Assembly (NCBI GenBank): GCA_001632435.1
Contig: KV423937.1
Span: 202,827-266,826, forward strand
DNA: 64,000 bases
Direction: 5' to 3'
DNA from: Calocera cornea HHB12733
Lineage: Eukaryota; Basidiomycota; Dacrymycetes; Dacrymycetales; Dacrymycetaceae
Of this stretch, positions 11,122 to 23,248 are shown piece by piece. The notes under the pieces are model-generated. The model was not told where the DNA came from and ran no database searches. It was given only the letters and a program-made list of their open reading frames with translations. Position numbers and translations under genes: made by a program. The number at the start of each line of letters is the position of its first letter. Position 1 is the first letter of the stretch.

Positions 11122-11697
11122 TTGCTTGTGATCGCGTAGAACGATGTCAGACGACTGTTGTGCGGCTGGGTGGTGGCGATCAAATTTGGCGAAGGGAGAT
11201 CGTGGGGCAATTGAGCCGCGTAAAGCGAATGGCCTCAGCAAAGTAACATAGGAGCCAGAAACAAGTTAAAAGAGGTGAGAGGGCAATAGAACTCAGCAAA
11301 AGTAACTGGTAGGAGCCGCAGCCAGCATAAAGAGGCAAGAAGGACACCAGTGTGCCGCGTCGCAGACTTGATTCCGCTCACGTGACAGTGAGAGTGAGTA
11401 ACGTGATGCAATGTAAGTCGCGTCGCGCTGCTTCTCTTTCCCGTTCCGCCACCTCAACTGTCACTGAACAAGCTTGCTCAACACAATTATTGGTCTTGAC
11501 ATTCCTGAAACAACTGGTACAGGCTATACACTACCCTTGTAAGTGAACTACACTGTTGTGCATGGATTAAGCTCAAGTTTGACCGCATATATGCAGGGCT
11601 CGAGTGATGCCAGCAATGAAGAAGGCGCGAGCCAAGTTGGAGTCTTAGAACGCAGCTCACCTTGACTCAGAACTCGCAGAAATTGTACAATTCTCTT
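11122..11697. other. divergent intergenic region
   Basis: Shared upstream region of paralogue D (-) and the coiled-coil gene (+). It may include an unrecognised first exon of D. No further gene seen. Confidence 0.4.
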
Positions 11698-12363
11698 ATG
11701 ACTCAGCAGACAGAACCTTTCAAGAAACGCAGGCGGATTGAAGTCGGTGATGATGCCATGGAAGGGGACGTTTCTGTGACGGTGCGCATAGTGGATCGTT
11801 CTCAGGATGGTATGCAGCTAATCCAAGTGTAGGAAATGGGTCTCCAAGCAGTAAATACGCACAGAAACGCGAACTTCACTCTGAACGCACCCAAGAACAT
11901 TGATACGAGTCGCGCACACGATCGCTCTGCATATCCCACTCCAACTCTGCCCGTAACCACCCAGATGTCGCCGTCGTCCAGCGTTTATCAGCCCGTCGTG
12001 GGATTTCCCGCCTCCTCTCACTCAAACACGTCTCTCCCAAACCATGTTGTCCCTAGTGCTGTCGAACTTACCGAAAGTGAGCCGCAGAGCCGGCACCTGC
12101 AGGAAACGTCGCAGAACTTCGACTATCTCTTCCACAACAATCCCCTTCGCCTCCGTAAGCTCTTCGAGGAGCTGACTGCCCAAAATGCTGCACTCAAGAT
12201 GATGATTCACGAGATCAAACGAGACAATGGTGCTCTGAGTGGTCGGCAGCAGGCGCTCGTGAGCGCACTGGGAGAGCAGCGTGCGCTGAGGAAAGAAGCG
12301 CAGGAGAAAGCCGAATTGATCGAGCTACAATTGAAGTACTTCAGCATAGCTGCTCTGAAGTAA
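11698..12363 (+). CDS. small coiled-coil hypothetical protein
   Basis: Two exons, 11698-11781 and 11833-12363, joined by a 51-bp intron with a CTAAT-type branch site, give about 204 residues. The N-terminus has a basic patch (PFKKRRRIE) that could be a nuclear localisation signal. The middle is Ser/Pro/Thr-rich. The last ~75 residues (from 'FHNNPLRLRKLFEELTAQN' to 'LIELQLKYFSIAALK') form a strong heptad-like coiled coil. No homologue comes to mind. The single-exon alternative starting at 11836 would lose the basic patch. It sits between the DUF6532-like quartet and the integrase gene, convergent with the latter. Confidence 0.55.
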
Positions 12364-12666
12364 GACCAGCCTATGTGGGGGCTTTCTGAAGGTAGTGAAT
12401 ACGTGCACTGTACTATAGACATTTTGAACAAATGGCATCCGTAGGAGTGTCAAATAAGAGTGGTGTGTATAGAGACACCGCGGACCTGAGGTGCGTCTTG
12501 AGAGACACGCTATGCGAGCCCGTGCGAGTGTAAGGTGGTTTGTAGATTTAAATGCTACTGTGAGAGGGGAGAAGAGATATGAAACATAAAGAAACTAGGC
12601 AATAGGTGCCCAAAGCACTCGATAGAGGTTCAAAGCAGATTATACTAGAGGAGTTGAGGGTAGAGA
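12364..12666. other. convergent intergenic region
   Basis: Between the 3' ends of the coiled-coil gene (+) and the integrase gene (-). Nothing recognised. Confidence 0.4.
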
Positions 12667-14397
12667 TTACTCTACCTCCATTGGTAGTAAAGTCGCACAG
12701 AATGAGAGCGCCAGTCGCCATCTGGCTCGACGACTGTAAACATCAGCCGCGTCATAGCGTCCCAAAATTGCCTGTTGTAGCGCTTGTACTTGTGGTATTG
12801 AGTAGGGACAGGTCGGAGGGAGGCAGTCCACATGGTTCAAGTGACGAGGTCGATTATCTTGGCCGTTCTGATGGGGAGGGTGAGCGGACGGACGGGTTGA
12901 TTGTTGGGGAAGGAGGTCGAAGCCTCTGGCGCCGTGGTCCACACATCCCCAAAGGAACATATCGAGGGGTCGATCCCGTGGCTGACCAGAGGCACGGAAT
13001 GACATTGAATGGTGGTTCCACATGTTTTGAAACGATACCGCATTATCATTGATCATGTCGAGAAACAGGAAGTGAAGTAGCCAGAGATGAGCTTGGTTTA
13101 GCGGATCAAGGCCATCGAAAGCTTCCATGTCCTCGAACAATTGAGACCACTGATGAGAAACGTCGGTATTGTAGTCGACCCACAGACGCTCCACCCGAGT
13201 GTTATGAACAGAGCTGGTGTGTTTCAGTCGGATGTCTTAGAGTGAAGAAGCAGAGGAGACGCACCGACCCCAGATGTATCCCCGCTGGTTGTCGCGCATC
13301 CAATCGGAGACACGGATGTTCTCTCCACCGTGATCGCCTCTAATACGAGAGGGCGTACCAAATATCTTCCGACCGGACTGAAATACATCTAGGACACTGT
13401 TCGCTCGGTTGTTGTCACTGACCCGGATGGATACCACACAGCGGGAGAAACCGTCGACGAAGGCATGTGTGAAGAACTTCCATTTAACAAGGCCTACAGC
13501 ATGAGGTGAGCTCTTGTCAAGGAGAAGCCAAAACATGGACACGTACGGTGGTGGCCGTCATGATGCCAAAGGGCATTGGGACCCGGCGAATGATATGGGC
13601 GACGTTGAATAATGCGACGCTCGAATCGGCGGGGCACCAAATCAATGCGGAGGAGCGAGGCCCGTAGACGAGCCAGGGTAACATGGTGCCCGAGAGCAAC
13701 GACGTGACCTTGGAGCATGCCGGGTCCGTTGTTGGGATGATTACAGCGCCAGCGACGGACAATGCGATCGAGCTGCATTTCGGAGAGCTGGGCAGGGTGT
13801 GAGCCTTCTTGTGAGATAGCCGTACCATGAGATACGATGACACCCCGAGCGTTCCGAATTACATTAGAGTGGGTCACAGAGGTCGAAAGTAGGCCGTAGC
13901 GCTTCAAAGTCCGCTGAAGGGTGCGTGGGGACACTTGAAGTCTTCGTGCGATTCTTGCCTTCGTCCGACCCAGGGAAACAGCCGTGAGAAACCTCTCCGA
14001 AATCATCAGGCGCGGCCTTCCACGTCGACCAGTTCGCTGCTGAACAACAGGCAAGGGATAAGCACGGGTGACTGGATCCAACTCTTGAGAGGAGGCGGAG
14101 TCTAGCTGCTTTAGCATGAGGGTAAAGTCGCCTTCGAGCGCAGAGATCTCTTCGAATGTGAGGACAGGATAGAGCTATGGATGGGTTATGGTCAGCCACA
14201 GTACATTGGAAAGGGCAACAAAAACGGACACGTCGTGCGGATTCCCAAAAGCTAAGTACCTCCCGGCGAGACACGGACAGCCTATCAGCGCGCCCAGCAT
14301 CTAGCCGTACAGAGACGGCAATGCGTTCACATAGCCGGTCGAAATGGTTGGACAATTGGGCAACTTGCTCTGCTGGCGGGGTAGGGAGAGGATCCAT
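12667..14397 (-). CDS. integrase core domain (DDE) protein
   Basis: Minus strand, about 530 residues from ATG 14397 (MDPLPTPPAEQ) to TAA 12669-12667, four exons. An N-terminal helical region is followed by a helix-turn-helix resembling those of resolvases and transposases (GRRGRPRLMISERFLTAVSL, then RIARRLQVSPRTLQRTLKRY). The integrase core is next: first Asp in LWHHDGHH, second in RGDHGGEN, and Glu in HNTRVERLW about 30 residues later, so the DDE triad is complete. The intron that splits W-G-R-S-V-H-N-T-R restores the conserved motif exactly, which supports the model. The family 'integrase core domain-containing protein' is common in mushroom-forming fungi and its members are often spliced and lack obvious transposon ends. 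I found no terminal repeats or target duplication here, so it may be a domesticated gene or an element whose ends I missed. Confidence 0.75.
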
Positions 14398-15890
14398 AAC
14401 TCGGTGGTCAGAGGGGAACTGGAGTGAAGACGGGGGAGGAGTAATACTGGTACGGCGGTGAGAAACCAACCCGTGTGCTCTGAACTCCCTAAGCGGGGTT
14501 GCCATTGCCATACGCAGCTGACGCTCTCCCTCGAATGCCCACGGAGGGGCATGCATGAGTAACACGGCGGCCGGGTAGCAAGCCCCTTTTTCCCAGAAAG
14601 GCATAATGTGTGCTTTAGCGGGAGCCCGACCATTGGAACTCCGCTTAACGAAACGACATTACACAAAACTGGATGGAAGGGGAAGCGGGAAGGTCAGGGA
14701 GCGGACGGGATTACAGGATAGCGGTAGAGAGAGGGCAAGCAGGAGGCTACAGGATGAGCTGGTATGGACAGGGTAGACGCAGGGCAGGATAACAGGGCAT
14801 AAGCAGGAAGTACAGGGAACAGCCGGTAGGAGGGAGGGATCAACAAGGAGCAGGCGGAAATGATCAGGAGAGAGTAGGATTAAGCAGGATCTAGCAGGAT
14901 CTAGCAGAATCTAGCCAGAACGACCCATAGCTGCCAGGAGCTGCCAGGATGCTGAGGGCTGTCCGGGATTTGTTGGGGAGCGGGACGAGATTTAGTCTCC
15001 GTCCTCATTTTTGTCCAGCATGTCATTCCATACTCAGGGTTGCGACTCACCTTCCGGCTGAGAGGTCTCAGGGTCAGAAGCCTGGCCTGGAATCTCGAAG
15101 GTGAGGTGGATGACGGAGGCGTCCCGCAGAGGAGGAACGGGAGGTGGCTAGCGCTCGCATGTCTGGCAAGTCCGGAATGGCGTATGTAGGATTGGTATGC
15201 TGACAACTGATGGGAAGCTAGCTCGAGCACGGCAGCACGAAGCGGTTTCGCTAGTGCTCCGAGCTACCGCTTCTGTGGCTTCTCAGATCTCCCACCCAAC
15301 AGGCAACTATTGAACGCGCATATCTACAGTACATACCCCAGGCGCGCTTGACCGCTGCCAGCGCATCGTCCCTTCTCCTGCTTCTTCCCCGCACCGCGTG
15401 CAATCTCGACCGGATCGGGCGAGGCTAATCCCAGACCCTGCAGGGTTTCCCCACTAACCCCCTGGCTCGTTCCGTCACAATACAACACATTCGGCCACTT
15501 CCTATCACTACTCTAGACAATGGCTTCTCTTGCGCTCGGCGTGCGGGCTGGCCGAACCCGACCACGCGTGGTGGTGGGTCACATTGCCCCTCCTGTTTTC
15601 GCATGAAGCCAAGCGAGTGCTGCTGCTCTTGGTTAGCTATAGTACGACTGCATGATAGCATGACAGCGCGATAGCATGACAGCACGATAACACGATAACA
15701 CGTTCTGCAGTACATCGCCCGTCGTGAGACGCGCTGAACCACCCCGTGCAAATCGCACCAGCTCCTCCTCGCACCTGTCCCGCGCACACGTTTGTATTGG
15801 CCCGGCGAGCGCACCGGCATCCAGACCGCCCAGCCAGCGATGGAGCCGCTTCTCAGCGCTAGCGCGCTCTAACGCAGCTTGTCCAGCAAA
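14398..15890. other. intergenic, degenerate purine-rich repeats
   Basis: No convincing gene on either strand. From about 14660 to 14925 the + strand is rich in short CAGGA/AGGAG words and includes three tandem copies of GCAGGATCTA-like units (about 14884-14916). Around 15655-15705 a GATAGCATGACAGC word is repeated. Confidence 0.45.
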
Positions 15891-15894
15891 CCTC

Positions 15895-16549
15895 CGACTG
15901 TCGACTGTCGACCGTCGACTGTCGACGTTGTTTACGTATCAACCGTCTTACGTTACGTGACCGCGCGATTGTGATTGTGATTGTGAACGTGAACGTGAAC
16001 GCGTGGGTGCCGCGAGCGTGATTACAGTACGGCCTCCGGGCACGAGTGTGAATCCAGGGGCAGCTGATATTGAGATGAGATAATGGGATAATGGAGGCTG
16101 TACGCGCGCTGACAGCCAGGGAAGGCGGATGTGCGAAAGGTGCTTAACTTTAGCGGCTTATCGTGCGATATTGAACTTGATCGGTGAAACTGCTGAATGG
16201 CATTGGAGTGGAAGAAGATCGGAGTTGCTGGGCATGGGTTCCCAATCTGACCGAGCGGGTCTCAGGCTGCTGCGTACGTGACCTGACCGGTATGGGACCG
16301 TTCGCACGGTACCGTATTGTAATGTAATGTGTTGAGTTGAGTTGTATTGTGTTGTATTGTATTGTATTGCCGCCGGCATTGTATTCCCTCGGCATGGGCA
16401 TCAGCGTCATATGAGAACGATTAGACAAGCTACCACCCGGTCTTGACATTTGACTTTTGCATTGGAGCGGCATAAGATTGAGCTGTCGCAGCAGGGCGCG
16501 GGGAAGCACAGCCGTGCGCTCATTTATTGCAATAGTCAGCCCCGAGGCT

Positions 16550-16580
<31 letters not shown>

Positions 16581-16918
16581 TTCGATCTCGATTCGGGGTT
16601 GGGATATCAACCGCTATGCTATGTTATCTATGCATTACCACCTTCCCACATGCGCGGCGCGGCGCAGCGCACCACAACGCAACGGAACGTCAGCACAACA
16701 GACAGTGGTCACGGCACCCCACCGGAAAGGGCAAGGCCGCTGCCGCTGCCGCTGCCGGCGCACCCAACGAGGCAAAGTGACGGTCCGGACTCGGCAGCGC
16801 GTGGCGTGCCAAACGCACTCTGACTCGCTTGCGATCCTGTCGGCAAGGGCACCGGGCGCGGCAGGGCGGGCTGTCAGAGGCAGCGCTGGCAGCTCCGCGC
16901 GGTGTGTCGTGTTGTTGT

Positions 16919-16956
<38 letters not shown>

Positions 16957-17590
16957 CAGTGGTGAGCGGGGCGGTTCCGTGCACGATATGCATCATGATG
17001 TCCGTGCCCCGCCGAGCGCGCTGTGTTTCGAGCATGAGCACTGGGCGCTGTCACGGGACACCTGGAGGAGCAGGAATTGGAATTGGAAGAGGAAGAGGAA
17101 GAGGAAAAGGGAACGGCTTCTGCGTGGTTCGGTGGGCGATTTGCGTTGCGTGCTCGGGGTTCGATCTTTGCAGCAAGGCAGAGGGCAGAGAAGGCAGGAA
17201 CGAGCGCGGAGCCAGATCCAGTTCTCATCCTCATCCTCATCCTCTTCCCAGCATCGGGCGATCGCGCGCTCTGGCGGCTAATCAGGCCATCAATATGTAC
17301 ACTAGTGTATTCACGGCTGGCCATGATGCCCAATAACACTCTTCCCATAAGGGAGGCACTTGCTTACCGCGGAAAATTTGCGTTTCATGGGAGAATTGTT
17401 GGCAACAGAAGCCGGCACGGGCGCGGCGCCGGTTTTCTCGCGCATCTGTTTCTAGACTCTGTACGCGACGGGCTGGAACACGGCCATGCGGGGCGCTGTG
17501 GGGCAGCCCCGGCACGCGGCGGCAAGCGATGGCGAGGGATGCATGCATATGTTCAGCCCGCGGTTCGCTGGTTCGCTGGTTCGCTGGACG
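15895..17590. repeat. cluster of short tandem repeats, mostly hexamers
   Basis: In 1.7 kb there are at least nine different short arrays: CGACTGT (15895-15927), GATTGT then GAACGT (15967-16001), a pentamer array based on ATTGT (about 16313-16369), GAGCAC x5 (16551-16580), GCCGCT x3 (about 16738-16758), CAGAGC x6 (16921-16959), GGAATT/GGAAGA (about 17074-17110), TCATCC (about 17222-17245) and GGTTCGCT (about 17561-17587). Each has a different unit and is nearly perfect, so they arose independently. Open frames across them read as dipeptide repeats on both strands and are not believable as genes. Confidence 0.85.
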
Positions 17591-19685
17591 CGGTTGAGAC
17601 GCGCGGGGATTGAGGCTGATCTGTTCGGGGCGGGGCCGGTTGAGACCTCAATCGATATCACTCACTGACTGTGTATCATGTATCATGCATGATGTATCGA
17701 GGATCGGATCGGCAGAATGGGCAGTGTTTTGCGATGAGAAGACACGGTGGGGGGGAGCGAGCGAGGTCACAGGACCGCGCGTGCCGGGCGGCGGCGGCGG
17801 ATGGCAGGTGTGCGGGTCACAACAAGCTTTCGCCCTACCTGAAGGCTGTGCAGCGCCCGTCTCACCCCTGCTGACCCAGCCATACGCGCCAAGCGCGCCC
17901 GGGACCGATCCAATGACGTCGTGGCGCTCTGGCCGGCGTGGCTTCGCTGCACGTGTGGCGCGGGATCAGAGGGCGTGGGCGATGGCGATCGGCTGGCTGG
18001 CTCGCGGCTGGTTGTCTGGGAGAGCCCGAGCCCGAGGATATTCAGGGTGAGCACGTCGCACGTCGGTGCGCCTGGGACGAACGTGGTTGGGCTTCGTTCG
18101 GTCTGCCTTGCCAGCTGGCGGGAAAGTGGGCTTGGGGAGTCCCCGGGAAGATGGGCGGCGTGATGCTGGGCCAGAAGAGGATCATGACGCGCCAGGGGCA
18201 TCATTTGCCTGATCAAGCGGATGGGCATGACGCGCGTTTTGGCCAGCCGTGCCTTGCAGCGCGGGCGCGGGCGCGGAGGCGGAGGCGCACCTCCGCCCCC
18301 GTGTGTCCGTGCGCGCGTCCGATTATTCCGGCTCCGTGCTGAGGTGCTGCGATGACATGGGGGATACAGACAGTCACTGGTAGTACGGTCGTGGTGGAGG
18401 GCGAGGATTATCAAGACATGATTGGGGAGGCGCGGTGCCCACTCAGCGGGCATTATGGCATTATGTGTTGCTTGCTGGGTATTACGGTATGTCGCGGGGG
18501 GGACAGCCGCTGTCAAACGCAAACGCAAACGCGCCTGGGAAGGAAGGGGAGGGATGGGATGATGGGAGGCGCGGGAAAGAGGTCCCGTGTGGCTGAGCGA
18601 TAAGCGCGGTCTGGATTGGGAAGGGAACAGAAGGCGGCTCTGGCCGGGCGCGGGTGGGCAGAGGGAGGGGGAAAGGAAGCAAGGCCAACGAGGGAAGCGC
18701 GGCGCGGCTGCTGCAATAATCCCATCCCACCTCGACACGCTCTCCCTCCCTCCCCCGCCTCATACACCCTCCCCTCTTCACTCCCTCTTCACCCCCACTT
18801 CCACTCCCACTCCCACTCCCTCTCCGTCTCCCCCCTCTCCCCCAGCTGTAGCCCTGCTCCCCGCCCTCCCCCTCCCAACTGCAGCGCACAAGCCCAACCC
18901 AAACCGATTGCACCCGCGCCCGCCCGTCCATCCGCACTCCTCAGCGCCGGCCTCCCCCCGTCCCGGCCCCGTCCAGCGCGCTCGCTCACCCTCCCCGCCC
19001 GCCGCCCATCCAGCTGACATTGCGCATCTGCCCTACAAGGCAACCGCCATCGGTGCGTGCCCCCTTTCTCCCCCAGCGTGTATGCCCCATCCCCCCACGG
19101 CGGTGGCCTGTGCTTGTGCTTGTGCCCAAGGGCAACAGCACCCGTCCCGCCGCCTCTTAAACAAAACTGCCACCGCAACCCGCAACCCGCAACCCCCGCC
19201 TGCGCCTCTTGCGTACCCCCCCGCCCGGGATGCGCGCGCTGCTGTCCTTGCCGTAACCCCTCCCGGCCGTTGTCGGTGCTGTCCTCGTCACTGTCGCCCC
19301 TTCCACTCGCTCCCCCATGCCGCTCCTTGCCTCCCTCCCCGCCCTCTTCCCGTTCTCCTTCCGCTTCTTCCTCCCGGGCCTGTACCCGGCCCCCGCAGCG
19401 ACCGAAAAGTCGCCTTCCCCCTTTGCCCCCGTGTCCAAAATCTCCTCCTTCGCCGCCCACGCGCTAACGAACCATGTCTCCCAGCACCACCTCGGCACCC
19501 AGCTGCTCAAGGAGAAGGCAGAGACACCCCCGCCCACCCCGACGCTGACCGTCCCCGTGCGCGCCCACGTCCGCCACACCCGCTCCGCCGACCCCGTCTT
19601 CCACCCGGCCCCCGCCCACGCACCCCTCCGCCCGCCCCTCCGCCCGCTCAACACAAACAGCAGCAGCAGCAGCAGCAGCAGCATT
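17591..19685. other. GC-rich upstream region of the CBM21 gene
   Basis: Very GC-rich and, from about 18720 on, strongly pyrimidine-rich on the + strand (CCCTCC-like runs). This is typical of a fungal promoter or long 5' UTR. Several long open frames exist on both strands but have proline/arginine-rich, composition-driven translations. A run of eight CAG units ends at about 19682, just before the chosen start codon of the next gene. Confidence 0.45.
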
Positions 19686-22520
19686 ATGCCCTATGCCCTC
19701 CCCTCGCCCTCGCCCACTGTAGTGCTGAGCGTGCCCCAACCGCAGAACGACTTCCACTCGCACGCCCACTCATTCGTATTCCCAATACGCAACAGCCCAC
19801 CCAGAACTATACACCCCTCCGCAATGGCGGCGGACAGCACCAAGACCAGGCCCGCGTCCCTCGTGCTGACAGAGAATAAGGAGAATGGCGGGCCGAGCAG
19901 GGCCATCGGGCCCATGCCCCTCATCCCGCGCACGGGGTCCGCCCAGCGACTCAGGCAGCTCGGGTCAGGGACACAGAACAGCAGCCCTCGCTCGAGCCTC
20001 AATACGACCACTGCCCCGCCGGCACCGGCACCACTCCCCGCGCCGGCACCTCAGCCCGAGCCGTCCACCTCGGCAGCGATGGACTCGTCCGGCTCGTCGA
20101 CCGCCACCCCTACCAGTCGGCGGAGCACCCCGCCGGCCGTGCGGCACAAGTCCAAGCCCCCGATGAACGTCAACATCTCCCGCGAGCTGACCGCCTCCCC
20201 GCAGCAGCCCTCTCCCCCACCCTCCTCGCCCGTCAGCTCGCGCGCGCCCGTCAACCTCCGCCTGGACCTGCACGCGCTCAAGCGCACCCTCTCCGAGCAG
20301 CAGGTGCTCACCAACCAACCCCGTCAGCATCACCACACCGCGCAGATCCACCACCAGATCCACCCGACTCGGCCGCTCCACCAGTCCACCTCGTCCGGCT
20401 CGCTGATCGTCCCCAGCCCCTCGGATGCACCTCTTACGCCCCCGCTCTTCTCCCGCTCGGAGATCATGCTGCGCAAGAAGTCGGGCGAGCTCGTCCGGCC
20501 CGCGATCCGCACGCCCGGCAGCCTCCCGAGGAAGATCACAAAGTCCGAGCCGACCACGCCGACGGGGCCCAAATTCGTCCACTTTGACTCGCAGCTCGAG
20601 CACGTCAAGCTCTTCCTCGCCGAGCAGAAACCCGCCGCCGTCTCCCGCGACGGCAGCCCGACGGAGACGAGTGAGGGCGAGCTGTCGAGCACGAACGAGT
20701 ATCCCTTCCCGCTCGCGTACGCCTCCTCGGACGACGAGAAGATCCGCCGTGCCCTCCAGATAAAGGTGCTCAACATGCCCCCCTTGCTCATGCAGAACGT
20801 CGAGGCCGACGTCCGCCTCGAGACGATCGCGCTGAGCGAGGACGCCCGCGCGCTCAACGGCACCGTCGTCGTCCGCAACCTGTCCTTCCAGAAATGGGTC
20901 GTCGTCCGGTTCACCCTCGACAACTGGCAGACGCGCAGCGAGGTCTCGGCGCGATACCAGGAGAGCCTGCCCGGCGGAGGGTTCGACCGCTTCGCGTTCG
21001 CCATCCGCCTCGTCGATGTCCTCCCGCGCATAGAGGCCAAGACGATGCAGCTCGCGGTGCGGTTCAGCATCGAGGGGCGGGAGATGTGGGACAACAACCG
21101 GTCGGAGAACTACAAGGTCGAGTTTAGCAGGCGCAAGTTGCTCCCTGCCGCGCCCGCGAACGCGGGGCACAAGGTCACCAAGAGCCTGCCGGTCAACGCG
21201 CCTAGCGGCGTGGACGGCCAGCGCCCGGAAAAGCGCGCAGAGTGGCCCGTCAAGAGCGCGGTCACGGACCAGATGGCCGACCTGCGGCGCGAGCTCGAAA
21301 AGGTCGTCGCGGAGGAGATGTCCCCGCCCACCGTCGTCAAGCGCAGCGTGACGGTCACGTACCAGCCTGACCGCTCGTCCCCCAAGTCGGCGCCCGCGAA
21401 CCTGCGTAAAGAGGCCGGCTTCACCGACTCGCCCGTCTCGCTCAACAAGAGGTACAACTTTGGCGACTCGCTGAATAGCGATTGGTCCGGTCGGCCGACT
21501 GCCGCGCAGCAGTCGACCATCCCCTTTCCGAGCGGGAGCCTGAGCGGGTACTCGAGCACCGGCAAGCTCGCCCCGTTCAAGGGTAAGAAGACGCCCTCCC
21601 GGGAAGGCTCGCAGGCCTCCAGCCCCAGCGCAGTGCCCTTCCCGAGCATGCGCAACTCCCCGCCGCGCGTCACCTCCCCGCCGATGCATATACCCAACTT
21701 TAGCTCCCCCATCTCGGGCGACCTGCCCCGGATGCCACCCCGCGGCTCGCCCCGCGACGCCCCGTACGGCGCTTTCGATGGATCCGCGACGCCGCCCGAG
21801 CTGCGGCCCGACGGCCTCCCCTCTGCCAGGCGGAACCACCAGCGGTCGTACTTCGACACCTGGCCTGGGTTCGGCACGGCCTCGATCCGCAAGACGCCGC
21901 CTGGCACGCCCGGCACACCGGGACGCTTCAACTCGTACCCCCCGCTCTCGCCTTCGCTCGAGGGCCTGCCGCGCGTGCCAGAGTTGATCGTCCCCTCCGC
22001 GCCGATAGTCCCGTGGGCGAACCTGGTTCCGCTCCCTCCCAGTCCTCACGATGCGCAGGACGACAGCACGGCATCGTCGACGCCCTCGATCATCACGGAA
22101 GGCTCGAGCATGTCCCAGTCGCCCTCCTCCCCGCCGCCCGCAGGGTCGATCCTCCCGGCGATGGTCCTGTCAGAGACGGACGGTGTTCCGAACTCTTATA
22201 GCTACTTCTTGGATCGGTAAGGGTCCCCCGCGCCTCTCCACCGCCATGTGACCAATGTTCACATTGTTTTCTGCCCTAGCTTCTGCTTCTACACCGGACC
22301 GGGCGAAGCCGCCCCCACCGCCGAGAGCACACCGAGAAGGACCCTGTCGGCCTCGGACATCCCCTCTTCCTACCCTTCGCCGAACCTGGACCGGTTTGTC
22401 TCCGCGTTCAGCCCGCCGCCTTTGGACATGCCTACGCCGTCCAAGGCGCGTTTGATGATCCCGTCGCCGCCCTCCCTACCTTCTCCCGAAGTGGAAACCC
22501 CATCGACGGCAAGGGCTTGA
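19686..22520 (+). CDS. CBM21 protein, glycogen-targeting PP1 regulatory subunit-like
   Basis: A large exon (19686 to about 22210), a ~70-bp intron and a short last exon ending TGA 22518-22520 encode about 920 residues. The start MPYALPSPSPT is chosen because family members often begin this way; in-frame ATGs at 19317 and 19824 are alternatives. Long Ser/Pro-rich stretches surround one folded domain at about residues 360-480: carbohydrate-binding module 21, with 'ALNGTVVVRNLSFQKWVVVR', 'FTLDNWQT', 'GFDRFAFAIRL' and 'MWDNNRSENYKVEF'. A PP1-docking RVxF-type motif, KFVHF, lies near residue 294. This combination defines the Gac1/PPP1R3 group, which tethers protein phosphatase 1 to glycogen and activates glycogen synthase in the cytosol. 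The splice join FLDR-FCFYTGPGE is clean. The catalytic partner is not in the window. Confidence 0.85.
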
Positions 22521-23130
22521 CGGACCGAGTCGGTCTCGTTTTTTTTCTCTTTACGGTTCCCCCTCAAAGTATGCTCATCTTCCCCCACATCCACCACAAC
22601 AACTCCCACTTCGGCCCCGCGAATTCGCAACAGCTCACGTTTAATATGCTCCGGGCGCCACAACCTCCTCTGTACTGTATCATAGGAAAACCGGCACATC
22701 ACCATCCATCATCGACAGACAAACGTTTCTCCCTCACTTGGAAATGCTTGGAACCGAAGGTGGTCTGCCATCTGACTCAAACGCAAATACCCCACTGTAT
22801 ATGTCTGTGCTTTCTTTCTACATTCTATTCCAGCTGTGTCCATTGAAAGCCAGAATGGCCTTGATTCCCCGTTCCCCCTGTTGTCTCCATCTAGCTAGCT
22901 GTTGTTTGCTTACCGCTTGTCATGAAGCGCGATGTTTTTACGTAGCTGATGACAATACATACGAACAGTCATGGGTATATACTGTATTCATCCACACGGA
23001 GCGCCTGCTCAGCGTATGAGTTCGACATGCATTTCAGAATCTCAATCTGCATGCCCGTCACCTCCGTGTCGACGCCCCAAGGACGGGACGGACTACACTA
23101 AGTAAGGAGCACAGTAAGCCTTCCCTTCTC
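22521..23130. other. intergenic, 3' region of the CBM21 gene
   Basis: No gene seen. T-rich and of ordinary composition. The following feature starts at 23131. Confidence 0.45.
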
Positions 23131-23248
23131 ATCCACGGCCATAGGACACTGAAAGCACCGCATCCCGTCCGATCTGCGCAGTTAACCAGTGTGCCGCCCG
23201 GTTAGTACCACGGTGGGGGACCACGCGGGAATCCTGGGTGCTGTGGTT
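23131..23248 (+). rRNA. 5S ribosomal RNA, copy 1
   Basis: The 118-nt sequence from ATCCACGGCCATAGGACA to CTGGGTGCTGTGGTT matches the fungal 5S pattern. CCACGGC pairs with GCTGTGG to close helix I. The internal conserved words GCATCCCGTCCGATCTGC, GTTAACCAG and GTACCACGGTGGGGGACC, which include the pol III internal control region, are all present. A TTTT run (23247-23250) provides the pol III terminator. An identical copy lies at 34042-34159 on the other strand; identity between the two extends over 123 bp (23128-23250). Confidence 0.95.

Noticed and set aside
14901..15230. Minus-strand 109-codon open frame
   Set aside because: No motif, lies in degenerate purine-rich sequence, no splice partner.
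17150..17175. A tRNA T-loop (GGGGTTCGATC)
   Set aside because: No matching acceptor, D or anticodon arms around it. I found no tRNA gene in the window, though covariance search would be more sensitive.
16635..17348. Open frames across the hexamer arrays (Arg-Ala, Pro-Glu and Leu-Trp dipeptide repeats)
   Set aside because: Both strands read through because hexamers preserve all frames; there is no folded region or codon signature of a gene.
19965..22049. 694-codon open frame antisense to the CBM21 gene
   Set aside because: The + strand carries the CBM21 domain and a clean splice to its last exon. The antisense frame is Arg/Gly-rich and follows from high GC at third positions.
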